A DNA stretch of 59,764 bases from F23-D06 sp045116675 (GCA_045116675.1 JBGUMF010000063.1:1-59764); one strand, 5' to 3'; counted from the stretch's first letter, positions 7,013 through 17,400 are shown. The notes: generated by a model from the sequence alone, not told the origin. Program-made: numbers and translations.

Positions 7013-7926
7013 TAACTCATCTCCAACATCCGCTGTATCGGCACCAGTGCCTGTTTGCGTAGTTCCTCGTCCATCAGCAGCTCGGGCTGTTCGGTGAGCA
7101 GGGCGTTATAAATGTTCTCCAAGTTGTTCTTCTTCATGTTCACGCAGTCGCGTTCCGGTTGGCCGGGGTAGAGGGTGTATAATATCTTGTCGGGATTGCG
7201 GCGCTGCATCTCGTACAGGATGCCACTCTCGGTCACTACGATGAACTCCTTGACTTCGCTTTCGCCAATGAAGTTGAGCATGGCGGCGGTGGAGCCGATG
7301 AAATCGACCTGCTCCAGCATTTCGCGGCGACATTCGGGGTGCGCCACCACCAACGCCTCGGGATGCTCGGCCTTCATCTTCTCCAACTGCTCCACCTCGT
7401 AATGGTCGTGTACGCAGCATGCGCCGTCCCATAACAGCATCTCGCGTCCCGTCATCCGGTTGATGTAGTCGCCCAAGTTGCCGTCGGGCACGAAGATGAT
7501 CTTCTCGTCTTCGGGCAGCTGGTTCACCAACTTCAGCGCGTTGCCGGAGGTGACGATGAGATCGGAGAGGGCCTTCACCGCTGCACTGCAGTTAACGTAT
7601 GACAGCACCTTGTAGCCCGGGTGTTTGGCCTTGTATTCCGCTAATTTCTCCGCCTTGCAGCTGTCTGCTAATGAGCAGCCCGCGCTCATGTCGGGCACCA
7701 GCACCTTCTTGGTGGGGTTGAGGATCTTGGCGGTCTCGGCCATGAAATGCACGCCGGCAAAGAGGATGATGTCGGCGTCCGTTTCGGCAGCCTTGCGCGC
7801 CAGTCCCAGACTGTCGCCCACGAAGTCGGCCACCTCCTGCACTTCCGGCAGGGTGTAGTAATGTGCCAGGATGATGGCGTTCTTTTCTTTCTTTAATGTC
7901 TCAATTTCTTGCTTTAAATTGTTCAT
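7012..7926 (-). CDS. nadA: Quinolinate synthase
   Basis: NadA condenses iminoaspartate with dihydroxyacetone phosphate to quinolinate in de novo NAD synthesis. The 304-residue length is normal for the family. Diagnostic segments are A-H-Y-Y-T-L-P-E-V-Q (near 20), G-D-S-L-G-L-A (38), F-A-G-V-H-F-M-A-E-T (57), and three cysteine sites of the [4Fe-4S] cluster: V-N-C-S (about 112), D-G-A-C-C-V-H (about 170) and H-P-E-C-R (about 198). A G-S-T-A-A-M motif is also present. The start is 15 bp after the stop of the SGNH-like gene, making this the probable fourth gene of the rseP-MBOAT-SGNH-nadA series. No nadB or nadC is in the window. Confidence 0.97.
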   Translation of the reverse strand: MNNLKQEIETLKKEKNAIILAHYYTLPEVQEVADFVGDSLGLARKAAETDADIILFAGVHFMAETAKILNPTKKVLVPDMSAGCSLADSCKAEKLAEYKAKHPGYKVLSYVNCSAAVKALSDLIVTSGNALKLVNQLPEDEKIIFVPDGNLGDYINRMTGREMLLWDGACCVHDHYEVEQLEKMKAEHPEALVVAHPECRREMLEQVDFIGSTAAMLNFIGESEVKEFIVVTESGILYEMQRRNPDKILYTLYPGQPERDCVNMKKNNLENIYNALLTEQPELLMDEELRKQALVPIQRMLEMS

Positions 7927-7941
7927 AACTATATTTTGTGA

Positions 7942-8997
7942 TTAGTGATTAATGACTTGAGAATAGTGATCGTTCAATTTCTCCGCCACCTTTTCCGCTA
8001 TGTTTCTTCTTCCTCGCTGGTTGTAGTGCTCGGTGACGAACGTTTCAAAGAAGTCCTCCTCGCGCACGGAATATTGGTTGTTTACAACGATCACCCCCAT
8101 TGGCTCATACCGTTGGATGATGTACTGGGCGTTTTCCTGCATCAAGTACTCCAAATCTGGTCCGGCCAAGGTCTTGATTTGGTCCATGTTGTCGGCCAGG
8201 ATGTTGAAAACCAAAGTCCAACCCCGCCGCTGGCACAGCCGTGCGATTTTGTCAAAGTCCTTGATCCGAGGGTTCTTGTCGTCCAGCTGGTAGGCGAAGC
8301 ATTTGATGTAGTGGCACGTCAGCTCGATGGTGTCTTGGGATGCCTGTTGCCCATTGAACAGACGATACTGACTGCTGATGGCACGGTCCCATTCGTTGGC
8401 GTTATAATACGGGAAAGGGTGAGGAAACGTGAAAGTCTGTCGTCGCAGACCCTTTCGCACTATCTTGCTCCGTTCAGTCTCCGACCAATGGACGTATGCC
8501 TTGAAAGCCAAAAGCATACGTTTATAAAGTGCTGGCGCCTTCTTCATCAGAATCTGCTCCTTTTGAAGGGCTTGCTCTAAATTGGAATAGATCCATTCGC
8601 TGCTGAACGAGCGCATGTTGACGGTTACGATGACGGTCTTTACAGGATTTTCGCGGGGTATGTTGCGCAGGATGTCGTAATATATGGCGGCATAGACGGC
8701 CCCCTTGGAGATGCACCCCATCTTATGCCCTGGTATCATTTCCCCGATCATAGTGCCAATGGAGTGGCGGTCTGTGTCAGTGGGACTGCAGGAGAATTCG
8801 GAGGATTCTCCAAGGTAGATAATGTCGGCGGTGTCGCGTATGGGGACTTGCGGAAACTCCAGCAGCGAGCAGTAGCGTTCAAGGTCACGAGGGTAGAGGG
8901 TGAACCGATAGACAAGGTCCATTGCCACTAACAAAAGCAACAGCAAGAGGAGCTTCTTTGCGATTTTGAGGATGATATGTCGGGTCTCGTCGGTCAT
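7942..8997 (-). CDS. Membrane-anchored SGNH/AlgX-like partner of MBOAT acyltransferase
   Basis: The 351-residue product starts at 8997, where its ATG shares one base with the MBOAT stop codon (TAATG arrangement). A longer frame is possible but would overlap the MBOAT gene. The N-terminus is K-I-A-K-K followed by a leucine-rich membrane anchor (about 12-26). A D-I-I-Y-L-G-E-S-S-E-F segment (about 58-68) resembles the block-I serine region of SGNH hydrolase-like proteins. A distal H-Y-N-Q-R-G-R-R-N-I-A block (about 330) looks like the Asp/His-type end of such domains. In alginate- and Pat-type systems MBOAT and SGNH proteins cooperate in O-acylation of an extracytoplasmic glycan. That role is inferred from translational coupling. 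Confidence 0.65.
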   Translation of the reverse strand: MTDETRHIILKIAKKLLLLLLLLVAMDLVYRFTLYPRDLERYCSLLEFPQVPIRDTADIIYLGESSEFSCSPTDTDRHSIGTMIGEMIPGHKMGCISKGAVYAAIYYDILRNIPRENPVKTVIVTVNMRSFSSEWIYSNLEQALQKEQILMKKAPALYKRMLLAFKAYVHWSETERSKIVRKGLRRQTFTFPHPFPYYNANEWDRAISSQYRLFNGQQASQDTIELTCHYIKCFAYQLDDKNPRIKDFDKIARLCQRRGWTLVFNILADNMDQIKTLAGPDLEYLMQENAQYIIQRYEPMGVIVVNNQYSVREEDFFETFVTEHYNQRGRRNIAEKVAEKLNDHYSQVINH

Positions 8998-10418
8998 TAG
9001 AATTGGAAATAGATGAATGGATAATGTTGTACCGATGAGAGGGCGATGACAGCGAAGATCATACCGCCGTAGATGGCCCAGCGCAGATATGGGTTGAGTC
9101 GCCCGCACCAATGGTCAAAGCGTTGCTGTTTGAGGATAAGGTCCAGGATGATGAAGGAGCCCAAAGCTATCCAAGTGACGGCGTCAACGTGTAGTTGGTG
9201 CGGCAGCGAGCCGTTGTGCGTCCATGCGGCGAAGAGGTCATGGAGGTTGGCGAAGGAGGTGGCGCGGAAGATGCTCCACAGCAGGGTGACGATAAGGAAC
9301 GTCTTGCCGATGTTGAGCAAGCTGATGACAGTTTTTCCGGTGGGATTTTCAATCTTGTCAAAAACATGGATGTTACGGAGACCACGTTCCAAAACCAACA
9401 GCAGTCCGTAGGCGAAGCCCCAGATCATGAAGGTCCAGTTGGACCCGTGCCAGATGCCGCATACGGTGAAGACAATGAGCGTGTTGAGTGCCCAGCGCGG
9501 CACAGCTACACGGTTACCTCCCAAGGGTATGTACAGGTAGTCGCGGAACCATGTGGAGAGCGAGATGTGCCAACGCCGCCAGAACTCTTGGATGCTGCCC
9601 GCCTGATAGGGTGCCTTGAAGTTGTCAATCAGGGTGAATCCCATGCAGAGGGCACAACCTAAGGCGATGGTGGAGTATCCGAAGAAATCGCCGTAAATCT
9701 GGAACGAGTAGAAAAGCATGGCGAGGGAGATGTCCATGGTGTTGAAATCCGCCGGGTTGGCATACACCTGATCCACATATTGCCCTAAGTTGTCGGCCAC
9801 GACCATTTTCAGGAAGAGCCCGAAAAGGATGAGGCGCAAGCCGTTGGCGATGTTGTCGTATTGCAGGGCTTTATCCTCATGCAGCTGGCGGAGCAGGTTC
9901 TGCGGACGCTCGATGGGACCGGTGACCAGCTGGGGGTAGAACATCACGTAGAGGGAGTAGTAGCCGAAATGATGCTCGGCCTTCTGCGTGCCGCGATAGA
10001 CTTCGATCACATAGCTCAGACTCTGGAACGTATGGAACGACAGGCCGATGGGCAGGGCTATCTGGAGCACTTTCCCCGGATTCGACCAGCCGAAATGTTG
10101 CGCCAACGCCACATAGTTGGCACTGCAGAAATTCAGGTATTTGAAGATGAACAGTACGGAACAGGTGGAGATGATGCTGATGATGAGGCAAGCCTTTTTC
10201 TTGGACGCATCATCGGCCCATCGTTCGATGAGAATACCGGCTGTATAATCAATGGCGATGGTGATGAGCAGGATGAGGATGTATTTGGGAATGAACCACA
10301 TATAGAAGAAGCAGCTCGCACCCAACAGCATTATCCATCGGTAACGAGATGGCAGAAGATAGAACAGGATTGTTACTATCGGGAAGAAAATAAGAAATTC
10401 AATCGAATTGAATAACAT
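8997..10418 (-). CDS. MBOAT family O-acyltransferase (AlgI/PatA-like)
   Basis: This 473-residue polytopic membrane protein begins M-L-F-N-S-I-E-F-L, the usual start of the AlgI branch. It has a run of hydrophobic segments, the conserved R-R-W-H-I-S-L-S-T-W-F-R-D-Y-L-Y-I-P-L-G-G block (about 285-305), and the catalytic-histidine motif G-I-W-H-G-S-N-W (about 335). Such proteins move acyl groups across the membrane to O-acylate exopolysaccharide or peptidoglycan. It is 3 bp from the rseP stop upstream and overlaps the SGNH-like gene downstream. The acceptor glycan cannot be named from this window. Confidence 0.92.
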   Translation of the reverse strand: MLFNSIEFLIFFPIVTILFYLLPSRYRWIMLLGASCFFYMWFIPKYILILLITIAIDYTAGILIERWADDASKKKACLIISIISTCSVLFIFKYLNFCSANYVALAQHFGWSNPGKVLQIALPIGLSFHTFQSLSYVIEVYRGTQKAEHHFGYYSLYVMFYPQLVTGPIERPQNLLRQLHEDKALQYDNIANGLRLILFGLFLKMVVADNLGQYVDQVYANPADFNTMDISLAMLFYSFQIYGDFFGYSTIALGCALCMGFTLIDNFKAPYQAGSIQEFWRRWHISLSTWFRDYLYIPLGGNRVAVPRWALNTLIVFTVCGIWHGSNWTFMIWGFAYGLLLVLERGLRNIHVFDKIENPTGKTVISLLNIGKTFLIVTLLWSIFRATSFANLHDLFAAWTHNGSLPHQLHVDAVTWIALGSFIILDLILKQQRFDHWCGRLNPYLRWAIYGGMIFAVIALSSVQHYPFIYFQF

Positions 10419-10421
10419 TCT

Positions 10422-11813
10422 TTATTTGAAGAAGAATCGTCTGAAATCAAGTCCTAACGCATAGACCATGAGAACGATAAGGAATGCGAACCCGATGGTG
10501 TTGGCGATGCCGAGGAACTTGTCGCTGGGCTTCTTGCCGGTGATCATCTCAATGAGGATGAATAGGATGTATCCGCCGTCCAGTCCGGGGATGGGGATGA
10601 TGTTCATGAAGGCGAGGATGATGCCCAGCAGGGCGGTCATATTCCAGAAGCGGGCCCAGTCCCACACTTTCGGGAAGATACTGCCGATGGTGAGGAAACT
10701 GCCCAATTGGGTGGCACCCTCCTTGGTGAAGACAATCTTGAACTGCTTGACGTAGTCGCCGAGGGTTTGGAAGCCCATGACAATGCCCTTGGGAATGGAC
10801 TGGAAGAAGCCGTACTCTTCTTTCACGGTGCCGAAGAACTGGTAAGGCTGTTTTGGAGCCACACCGATGGTCCCCATGGAATCCAGACACACGGTGGCTT
10901 GCATCAGGTTGCCGTCTCGGTAGAAATGGAGCTGAATCTCTTCGTTTTTGCTGTTGAGAAACAGTTTTTTGAAGTCGAAGAAACAGAACAGGGCGGTGTC
11001 GTTCACGCCCACGAGGCTGTCGCCCTTGTGGAGCCCGGCTTGTGCCGCTGGGGTGCCATTCAGCACGCTGTCGATGACGAACGGGAAACGGTAGTTGCAG
11101 AAGGGTTCGCCTTGCTTGCTGGCACCTACCACCTTGCGGGCCAATGTCTTGGGGATGTTGATTACCACGGGCTGACCGTCGCGCAACACGGTTACCGTTT
11201 TCACGTCGTCCAGAAGCAGGTCGTTGCTGAAGTCGCCCAGGGTTTGCGGGTGAATGCTGTCGATGAAGAGGATATAGTCGCCGTTTTGGAATCCGGCATC
11301 CAGCATCTCTTGTGAGAACTCAAGACCGTAGCGGGCATTCTCCAAGGGGATGTACTCGCGTCCCCAGGTGAAGCAGATGGCGATGTAGATGATGATGGCT
11401 GACAGGAAGTTGACCAGCACGCCTCCGATGATGATGAAGAAGCGCTGCCAGGCCGGTTTGGCGCGGAACTCCCATTCGTGGACCTCTTCGCTAAGGTCGG
11501 AGGCCTTCGTGTTCTCGTCCACCATGCCGTTGATGGCGCAGAAACCACCCAGCGGCAGCCAGCCCAACCCCCATTCGGTGTTCTCCGGATGGTCGGCCCA
11601 CTCTTTGGGGGCGCGACCGGAGAAGAAGCTGAAATGCATCTTGCCGTCGAATTTCTTCATCCGGACAATGGAAAAGCCGGGGTTGAAGAAGAGATAGAAC
11701 TGGTCCACCCGCGTTTTGAAAATCTTGGCGAAGGTGAAATGCCCTAACTCATGGGTGATTATGAGGAATGAGAGGCTGGCAATCAGGCCTAATATTTGAG
11801 TAGCTATGCCCAT
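10422..11813 (-). CDS. rseP: RIP site-2 metalloprotease RseP
   Basis: The start at 11813 (463 residues) is preferred over an upstream ATG because the membrane helix begins at once and the TATTTTTG promoter element at 11838-11845 leaves a short leader. The zinc motif H-E-L-G-H (residues 21-25) lies in the first membrane helix. Two PDZ-like regions follow (Y-I-L-F-I-D-S-I and A-G-L-H-K-G-D-S-L). The C-terminal I-P-G-L-D-G-G-Y motif completes the active site. RseP cleaves transmembrane substrates such as anti-sigma factors and remnant signal peptides. It heads a tight minus-strand operon with MBOAT, SGNH-like and nadA genes. Confidence 0.95.
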   Translation of the reverse strand: MGIATQILGLIASLSFLIITHELGHFTFAKIFKTRVDQFYLFFNPGFSIVRMKKFDGKMHFSFFSGRAPKEWADHPENTEWGLGWLPLGGFCAINGMVDENTKASDLSEEVHEWEFRAKPAWQRFFIIIGGVLVNFLSAIIIYIAICFTWGREYIPLENARYGLEFSQEMLDAGFQNGDYILFIDSIHPQTLGDFSNDLLLDDVKTVTVLRDGQPVVINIPKTLARKVVGASKQGEPFCNYRFPFVIDSVLNGTPAAQAGLHKGDSLVGVNDTALFCFFDFKKLFLNSKNEEIQLHFYRDGNLMQATVCLDSMGTIGVAPKQPYQFFGTVKEEYGFFQSIPKGIVMGFQTLGDYVKQFKIVFTKEGATQLGSFLTIGSIFPKVWDWARFWNMTALLGIILAFMNIIPIPGLDGGYILFILIEMITGKKPSDKFLGIANTIGFAFLIVLMVYALGLDFRRFFFK

Positions 11814-11837
11814 AGTGTGTTCTTTTTTTATCGGGCG

Positions 11838-11845
11838 CAAAAATA
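11838..11845 (-). promoter_or_regulatory. Promoter -7 element of rseP operon
   Basis: TATTTTTG on the minus strand matches TAnnTTTG and lies 24 bases before the rseP start. It is back-to-back with the plus-strand element at 11858-11865. Confidence 0.6.
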
Positions 11846-11857
11846 GTGAAATTTTTG

Positions 11858-11865
11858 TACTTTTG
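11858..11865 (+). promoter_or_regulatory. Promoter -7 element of the 11884 gene
   Basis: TACTTTTG matches TAnnTTTG exactly, 18 bases before the start codon at 11884. The leader is therefore very short. Confidence 0.6.
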
Positions 11866-11883
11866 CACTTTCAAATTTTAAAC

Positions 11884-12549
11884 ATGGACACGCCTGATAT
11901 CACGCCAACACCCTCTTCCGGACCGAAAAAGAAGGTTCTGTTCCTCATCGGAATCATTTTCGGCATCCTCCTCGGGGCCTTGCTCACCATGTTCATTACG
12001 GACTGGCTGGATTACCGGCGCCCTACGGAAGTGCGCGTGCTTACGCCTCAACCAAGCGGGAAAGGAGCAGACACAGTGGTCAAATATGTTGTCCATCGGC
12101 ATGAGACAGCCCCGGAAGAACAATTGTACCATGCGGTTGCCGACACGGCGCGGGTGGACACGGCCTTCGCAGACGATTCCTCGCAGGACCTCTATCTGGA
12201 TGAGGATGGGCTGGCTGACGCTGATGACGATGAGGTGGTGGTAACTGAAAAGATGATTGCCCGCCAGATGCTGAAGATTCAGTATCTGGATAACAATAAA
12301 AAGGAGATTCCGGTTCCCGAGAATGCGCCTGCGGAAATCCAATTCCAGCAGTGGGAAACGCCTGTGCGCAATAAACTCTCATACCAGCTTACGGGTAACA
12401 TATTGAAAGTGAAGGGTATGTCAGCCCAAAATGTTAAGATTGTCCATTATAGGGGAAAACTCTATCTTGTGCGCGGACATCAGGCATACCCCCTCACACC
12501 CAACATGCCGTTCGACCGTTTGGTGGAAGATTATGAGGCGGGGCTGTGA
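11884..12549 (+). CDS. Single-pass membrane protein, unknown function
   Basis: The start at 11884 (221 residues) follows the promoter element; an earlier in-frame ATG at 11806 precedes the promoter and is rejected. A short Pro/Ser/Thr-rich cytoplasmic tail with K-K-K leads to one membrane helix (about 19-40: V-L-F-L-I-G-I-I-F-G-I-L-L-G). The rest is an acidic extracytoplasmic region with an Asp/Glu-rich stretch (about 105-130). A C-terminal beta-rich part (G-N-I-L-K-V-K-G-M...Y-R-G-K-L-Y-L-V-R-G) follows. I do not recognise the family. It diverges from rseP and faces gldH tail to tail. Confidence 0.7.
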   Translation: MDTPDITPTPSSGPKKKVLFLIGIIFGILLGALLTMFITDWLDYRRPTEVRVLTPQPSGKGADTVVKYVVHRHETAPEEQLYHAVADTARVDTAFADDSSQDLYLDEDGLADADDDEVVVTEKMIARQMLKIQYLDNNKKEIPVPENAPAEIQFQQWETPVRNKLSYQLTGNILKVKGMSAQNVKIVHYRGKLYLVRGHQAYPLTPNMPFDRLVEDYEAGL

Positions 12550-12580
12550 TTTTTAGGGTACCTGTTGTTAATAAGAAACT

Positions 12581-13042
12581 TTATTTGCAATTCTCCAGCG
12601 TAATGCCGAAGTCGCTGATACCTTTCACCTTGTCGGTGCGCATACCTTGTGTGACCGTAAAGGTGTAAGTTCCTGTGCGGGGAAAACGGATCTTGGGCTG
12701 GAACAGGAACATGTTGTCCTTGATGCGTCCCTGGCCCTTGCCGGTCCATTTGCCGAACTTGTCGCATACGATGAAGCCAAGCGTGTCCTGCTCGCTGTGC
12801 CCGTCCGGGTATTTTGTCTTCATGAAGACATAGAAATTCTGCGTCTCAAAGTCCGTGGTGTTCCGAAGATGAATATACATATTATAATATGCCATCGAGT
12901 CTGTGATATCTACTTTGAAGACCAACGGTTTCTTTACATCCCATTTTTCGTTGGGGATGGCTTGGATGTTGCTGTAATAACGGCTATGGCAGCCCGAAAA
13001 GCATATTAGCAGCACGATGATGGCGAAAAAGGTTCTTCTCAT
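12581..13042 (-). CDS. gldH: Gliding motility lipoprotein GldH
   Basis: The 153-residue product has a lipoprotein signal peptide with lipobox F-S-G-C (Cys18). Family-typical segments follow: I-P-N-E-K-W-D, F-K-V-D-I-T-D-S-M-A-Y-Y-N-M-Y-I-H-L-R-N, F-Y-V-F-M-K-T-K-Y-P-D-G, K-W-T-G-K-G-Q-G and F-P-R-T-G-T-Y-T-F-T. GldH is needed for gliding in Flavobacterium and occurs with type IX secretion components, also in non-gliding Bacteroidota. It is 27 bp downstream of the PSP1/RicT gene in the same direction. The T9SS cargo at 27161 fits a secretion-related role. Confidence 0.92.
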   Translation of the reverse strand: MRRTFFAIIVLLICFSGCHSRYYSNIQAIPNEKWDVKKPLVFKVDITDSMAYYNMYIHLRNTTDFETQNFYVFMKTKYPDGHSEQDTLGFIVCDKFGKWTGKGQGRIKDNMFLFQPKIRFPRTGTYTFTVTQGMRTDKVKGISDFGITLENCK

Positions 13043-13069
13043 AAGGCCGAAATTGAAAAGGGTGGGGGA

Positions 13070-14356
13070 CTATGAGTCTGCGATGTGTTTGAGTTCGTCC
13101 ATGCTGATGTTGTTGCCCTCTTCCACTTTCTTCTGGTTGACCAGGGCAAACTCTTCCAGCGTTTCCGGAACTTTCCCTTCGTTGTTCATTTTGATGATCA
13201 TCTTCACCTTGTCCAAGGGTAAGGCGAAGATGGTGGACGCATCGTTGGAATAGGAATACCAGACGATTTTCTTGAAGATGTCTATTTTGTTGTAAATACC
13301 TCTACCTTTTTTTGTCTTGAGTTGTACGTTGGGCTGTGGGAATTCTTTCAGTTCCTGAATATAGGTGTCTTGTTCGAAGTTCAGGCAGCATTTGAGCTTG
13401 CCGCACATGCCGGCCAGCTTCTGAGGATTGAGGGAGAGCTGCTGTGTGCGTGCGGTGCTCGTGGAGACGGACTGGAAGTTGGTCAGCCAGGAGGAGCAGC
13501 AGAGCTCGCGCCCGCAGGAACCAAGTCCGCCCAAGCGGGCCGCCTCCTGACGCACGCCGATCTGGCGCATCTCGATGCGGATGTGGAACTGCTCGGCCAG
13601 AATCTTGATGAGCTCGCGGAAGTCCACACGCTCCTCGGCAGAGTAGTAGAAGATGGCCTTCGTGCCGTCGCCCTGGTACTCCACATCATTGACTTTCATC
13701 TTCAAATTAAGGTCCCAAGCCGTGTAACGCGATTTCAACATGGTCTCGTTCTCCAGCCCAACGGTGGCAATCCATTCCTCAATGTCGGCGTAACGTGCCG
13801 TGCGGTAGAGCTTTTTCACCACATCAGAAGCCTTCACATGTTTGTGCTCCATCTGTCGTTTCACCTGCAGGCCTAACATGGAGATGATGCCGATGTCGTG
13901 GCCGGGATTGGCCTCCACCGCCACAATATCCCCCACTTTGAAGACACCGTCGGGCGGTAGCAGGAAGAAATCCTTATGGCTGTTCTTGAACCGCACCTCG
14001 GCGATGGGAAACTCAATGTAGTCCAGCGAAATGTCCAATTTGGAAATCCAGTCGTAGGAGGGCAGCTTGCAGCTGTTGTAGTTGTACTGCCGGCAGTTCA
14101 CCTTCTCCGGCTCCGGAATGTTGTTCAGACCCCTCGTCAGGAAGATGTTCTCGGAGATTTTCTTGGACTCGGGGGAGAGCCCGGTGCGGATGTCCATGTC
14201 CAGATATTGCTCCCAATCTTCCACGGGCGCATGGTCTTTGTCCTCCAGATTGACTTTCTCCTTGGGTTTCCCTTTAGGGGTGTCTTGTTTTTTAATATCT
14301 TGATTTATAGTCTCTTTTTCGGATAATTCAGGTTCCTGCTTCACTTTTTCAGTCAT
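13070..14356 (-). CDS. PSP1-domain protein, RicT/YaaT-like
   Basis: The start at 14356 gives 428 residues and sits 29 bases after a TATTTTTG element. The first 50 residues are Lys/Glu-rich and probably disordered. The PSP1 core (about 110-340) carries the cysteine cluster C-G-R-E-L-C-C (about 282) and M-C-G-K-L-K-C-C-L-N (about 310), with V-D-F-R-E-L-I-K-I-L and R-I-E-M-R-Q-I-G-V-R. In Bacillus, YaaT/RicT belongs to an iron-sulfur complex that affects RNA processing and development. The Bacteroidota role is not established. It is followed by gldH, a common Bacteroidota pairing. Confidence 0.9.
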   Translation of the reverse strand: MTEKVKQEPELSEKETINQDIKKQDTPKGKPKEKVNLEDKDHAPVEDWEQYLDMDIRTGLSPESKKISENIFLTRGLNNIPEPEKVNCRQYNYNSCKLPSYDWISKLDISLDYIEFPIAEVRFKNSHKDFFLLPPDGVFKVGDIVAVEANPGHDIGIISMLGLQVKRQMEHKHVKASDVVKKLYRTARYADIEEWIATVGLENETMLKSRYTAWDLNLKMKVNDVEYQGDGTKAIFYYSAEERVDFRELIKILAEQFHIRIEMRQIGVRQEAARLGGLGSCGRELCCSSWLTNFQSVSTSTARTQQLSLNPQKLAGMCGKLKCCLNFEQDTYIQELKEFPQPNVQLKTKKGRGIYNKIDIFKKIVWYSYSNDASTIFALPLDKVKMIIKMNNEGKVPETLEEFALVNQKKVEEGNNISMDELKHIADS

Positions 14357-14384
14357 AATGTATATTAGGGTTTTAAAATGGGTG

Positions 14385-14392
14385 CAAAAATA
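14385..14392 (-). promoter_or_regulatory. Promoter -7 element of ricT-gldH
   Basis: TATTTTTG on the minus strand matches TAnnTTTG, 29 bases upstream of the RicT-like start codon. Confidence 0.55.
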
Positions 14393-14466
14393 CGAAATAA
14401 TGTGCAATTCCCGAGGGTCATGCGGAAGGGCCGGCCATCGCGGCCATTAAAGTTATGGGGATGAAA

Positions 14467-17400
14467 CTATTTGTGCTGTTCATTCTTCTTGCCTTGTTTT
14501 GATTTCTCGACGGTTTCTTTTCCCTGTTTGGGTTTCTTGGCAGTGCCCTTTTGTTTGCGTTTGCTGTTGAAATCCTGCTTGAAAGCCAATGCCACACCTG
14601 CCACATAGTTGATCTGGTTGTCATGCATGTAGAGGTCTTCGTTGCGCTCGCCGATGTTGGTGTAGGCTTTCACTTTCCATGTGCCGGTCTTGTTGAGACT
14701 GTACTGCAGCATAAGGTCGCCGTACATGTTGTTGGCGGCCGAGCGGGTGGCGTCGTCATAGTAGCCGATACTGGTCTCGATGGTCATGCGGTCCTTGAGC
14801 AGACTGGCGTTGGCGGTCAATCCGTATTCGGCGGCACTCGTCTCCGTTTCCTGATTGTAGGTGATGCCGAAGGAGCCTTTTTGATTCTCCATGATGGAAC
14901 TCAGCATGTTGTTGACCATGTTACGGAACAGGTTGGTGATTTGGAATCCGCTGCCGTTTCCGGAGAACAGATCCGATGCCATGAAGTTGTTGGTGATTAG
15001 AAAATAGGCGAACTGCTTGGTGGTGTTCTCCTTGTTGGATGTGTCGATGGCCGTATAAAACAGGTTGCGGAACTCTTCGCTGCTGTTGGGGAGCTCGAAG
15101 CTGAATGTAGGTTCCAACTGCTTCATGATAGGACCGTTCAGATGCATATAGGCGTTGACGGGAACGGCATTGCCGGAATAGCCCTCCGGGATGATGTTGG
15201 TGAGGGAGGTCTTGGATGTCTTGAATGCACTGATGTTGACGACCATATCCTCCAGCGGACCGTCGAAGTGGATGGTGCCGCCCGGTACCAAGGTCAGACG
15301 CGAGTTGAGCAGGTTGTACAAGGCGATTTTGAAGTCGCCGGAATGGAGCGACAGGTTGCCGTAAAGCCCTAAGTCGTTCTGCTGCATGTCGTAGGTTAAC
15401 TGGAAAAGTCCGTCGGCACGGGCGTTCATGGTGCCGCCGATGGATTCCAGAATCAGGACGATATTGGCATCGTTCTTCACATCAAACGTGAAATCCAACA
15501 GGATGTTGGTCTTTGAGTCTGATTCTATGATGGTGGATGACAAGTCTTCGTTCTTGTCGGAGGCCTTCGGCTTGAACTGGATGATGTCGGACTGGGATGC
15601 CGAGTTGGCGGAACTCACCTGTAAGGTGATCTTGGTGCCGGTCAGAGTCTGCAAATTGTCCCCTTTGATGAGGATTTTCTCACCATCGCCTGTGATGTTC
15701 ACGATACCGGAAGCATAGCCGGTGCCGTAAAAGATGGAGGTGGCATCCTTCGGCGTGTTCAGAACTTGAAGCCGGTTTGTCCGGATGTTCAGGTCCAGGG
15801 TCATGTCGCGGAAGAAGTTGTGGTGGATGTGCCCGTTCATGTAGGCCACGTTGCCGTCACGGTCGGTGATGCGCATGTTGTCGAAGTGGATGCCCTTGGC
15901 GTCGAATCCGATGTCCTGATCCTTGACGTTATAGTTGGTGCCGATGGACGAGATGTCCATGTTGGCGTCCACCACGTGGACTGTGCCGTCAAAGTAGGAG
16001 GCTTTCGGGGTGGAGTAGAAGGAGAGCTTGCCGGAGGCTTTCCCATTGATGTAATTGCTGAAGCTGGAGAGGAACGGGGTGAGGAATCCGGCACTGAGGG
16101 AGTCGAAGCTGGTATGGATGGCCAAATCCTTTTTTTCAGGATAATAATGCCCTCGGATTTCGGCGGTCTTGTCCTGCGCCTGTATGAATTGCCGCACATC
16201 GAAAGAGGCAAGGTCCTTGGCCATCAGAGGTTTGCTTTCTTGGAAGATTCCGCCGGTGAAGATGATTTGTCCCACGGTGTCCAAGGCGGCCAAGGCAAAC
16301 ACATCGCCGATGGAGTCCTGATTGAACTTGAAATCACTGATTAAGGCTTTGCCGAATGTTATCATCTTCTTGTCGCGGTTCAGGACGGTGAAGTCGGCGG
16401 ACAACAGCCCGTCAAATTCCATGTTGTTGACCACAGAATTCACCATCGACACGTTCATGTCGTTGACTTTCAGCTTCAGCTCGCCGTTCTTTTTCTTGGA
16501 GAATAAACCGTCGGCGCTGATGCCTCGGGTTTGGTCGTCGGTGAAGACGAGGTTTTGGATAAGAATACCGTCCGGTTGGATGCGCACGGAGTTGTTATCA
16601 ATGAATCCCCAACGGTGGTCGTTGATGTAAATGCCGGATTCGGAAATGTTGACGGCTATGTCCTTCAAATCATCCAGGCTGACCATACCAGCCATCTGGG
16701 AGTTAGGCGTGGTTTTGCTGTTGAAACGGTTCTGCCAGCGGAGGTCGTAGCGAATGGTGTCGTCCTGTGTGCGTGTGCCAAGGGAAATATTGTCGAATGG
16801 AATCCGTGTGTTTGTCAGAATAGCGATAACGGAGTCGGATTTGAAGTTCAAATCCAAGGTCCTGTGGTCTTCACTGCTGCCGTTGACCGTAAGATTATAA
16901 ACGGCTACCTTACGTCGTATGCCGATGAAGGGCACGGAAGCGGAAATCACATCGTCGTTGGCAGAAGAACTGATCTCCACATCCAAATTGCAGTTGGGCG
17001 CAATAAAGATGTCGGGATTAAACAGCCGGACCAGATTGTAGGTGTTGTAGGTGGCGACGTGCGCCTTGATGTAGCCATCCTGCCGACTGTAATGGGTCGG
17101 ATTTTCAACACCCGATTCCTCCCTTTTTTTGCCGGAATTTTTTAAAAGATCAGGGAAATAGTTGAAGGCCAATGTTTTTAGCGAATCCAGCATGGTGGCG
17201 GTCGGGTACGAACTCTCCAAAGTGGCGTTCACCATACTGGAACTGAGGATGAATTTGTGGAAGTCTTCCCTGTTGATGGCCGTCAGACGGAGGCGCTTGT
17301 TTGACATCTCCCCCTGATCGTTCTGATACCGGATGTTGTCACACCCTAAATATCCGTTCAGGTTGTCCAGACAATTGCCCTTGAAGGCAATCATAAAGTT

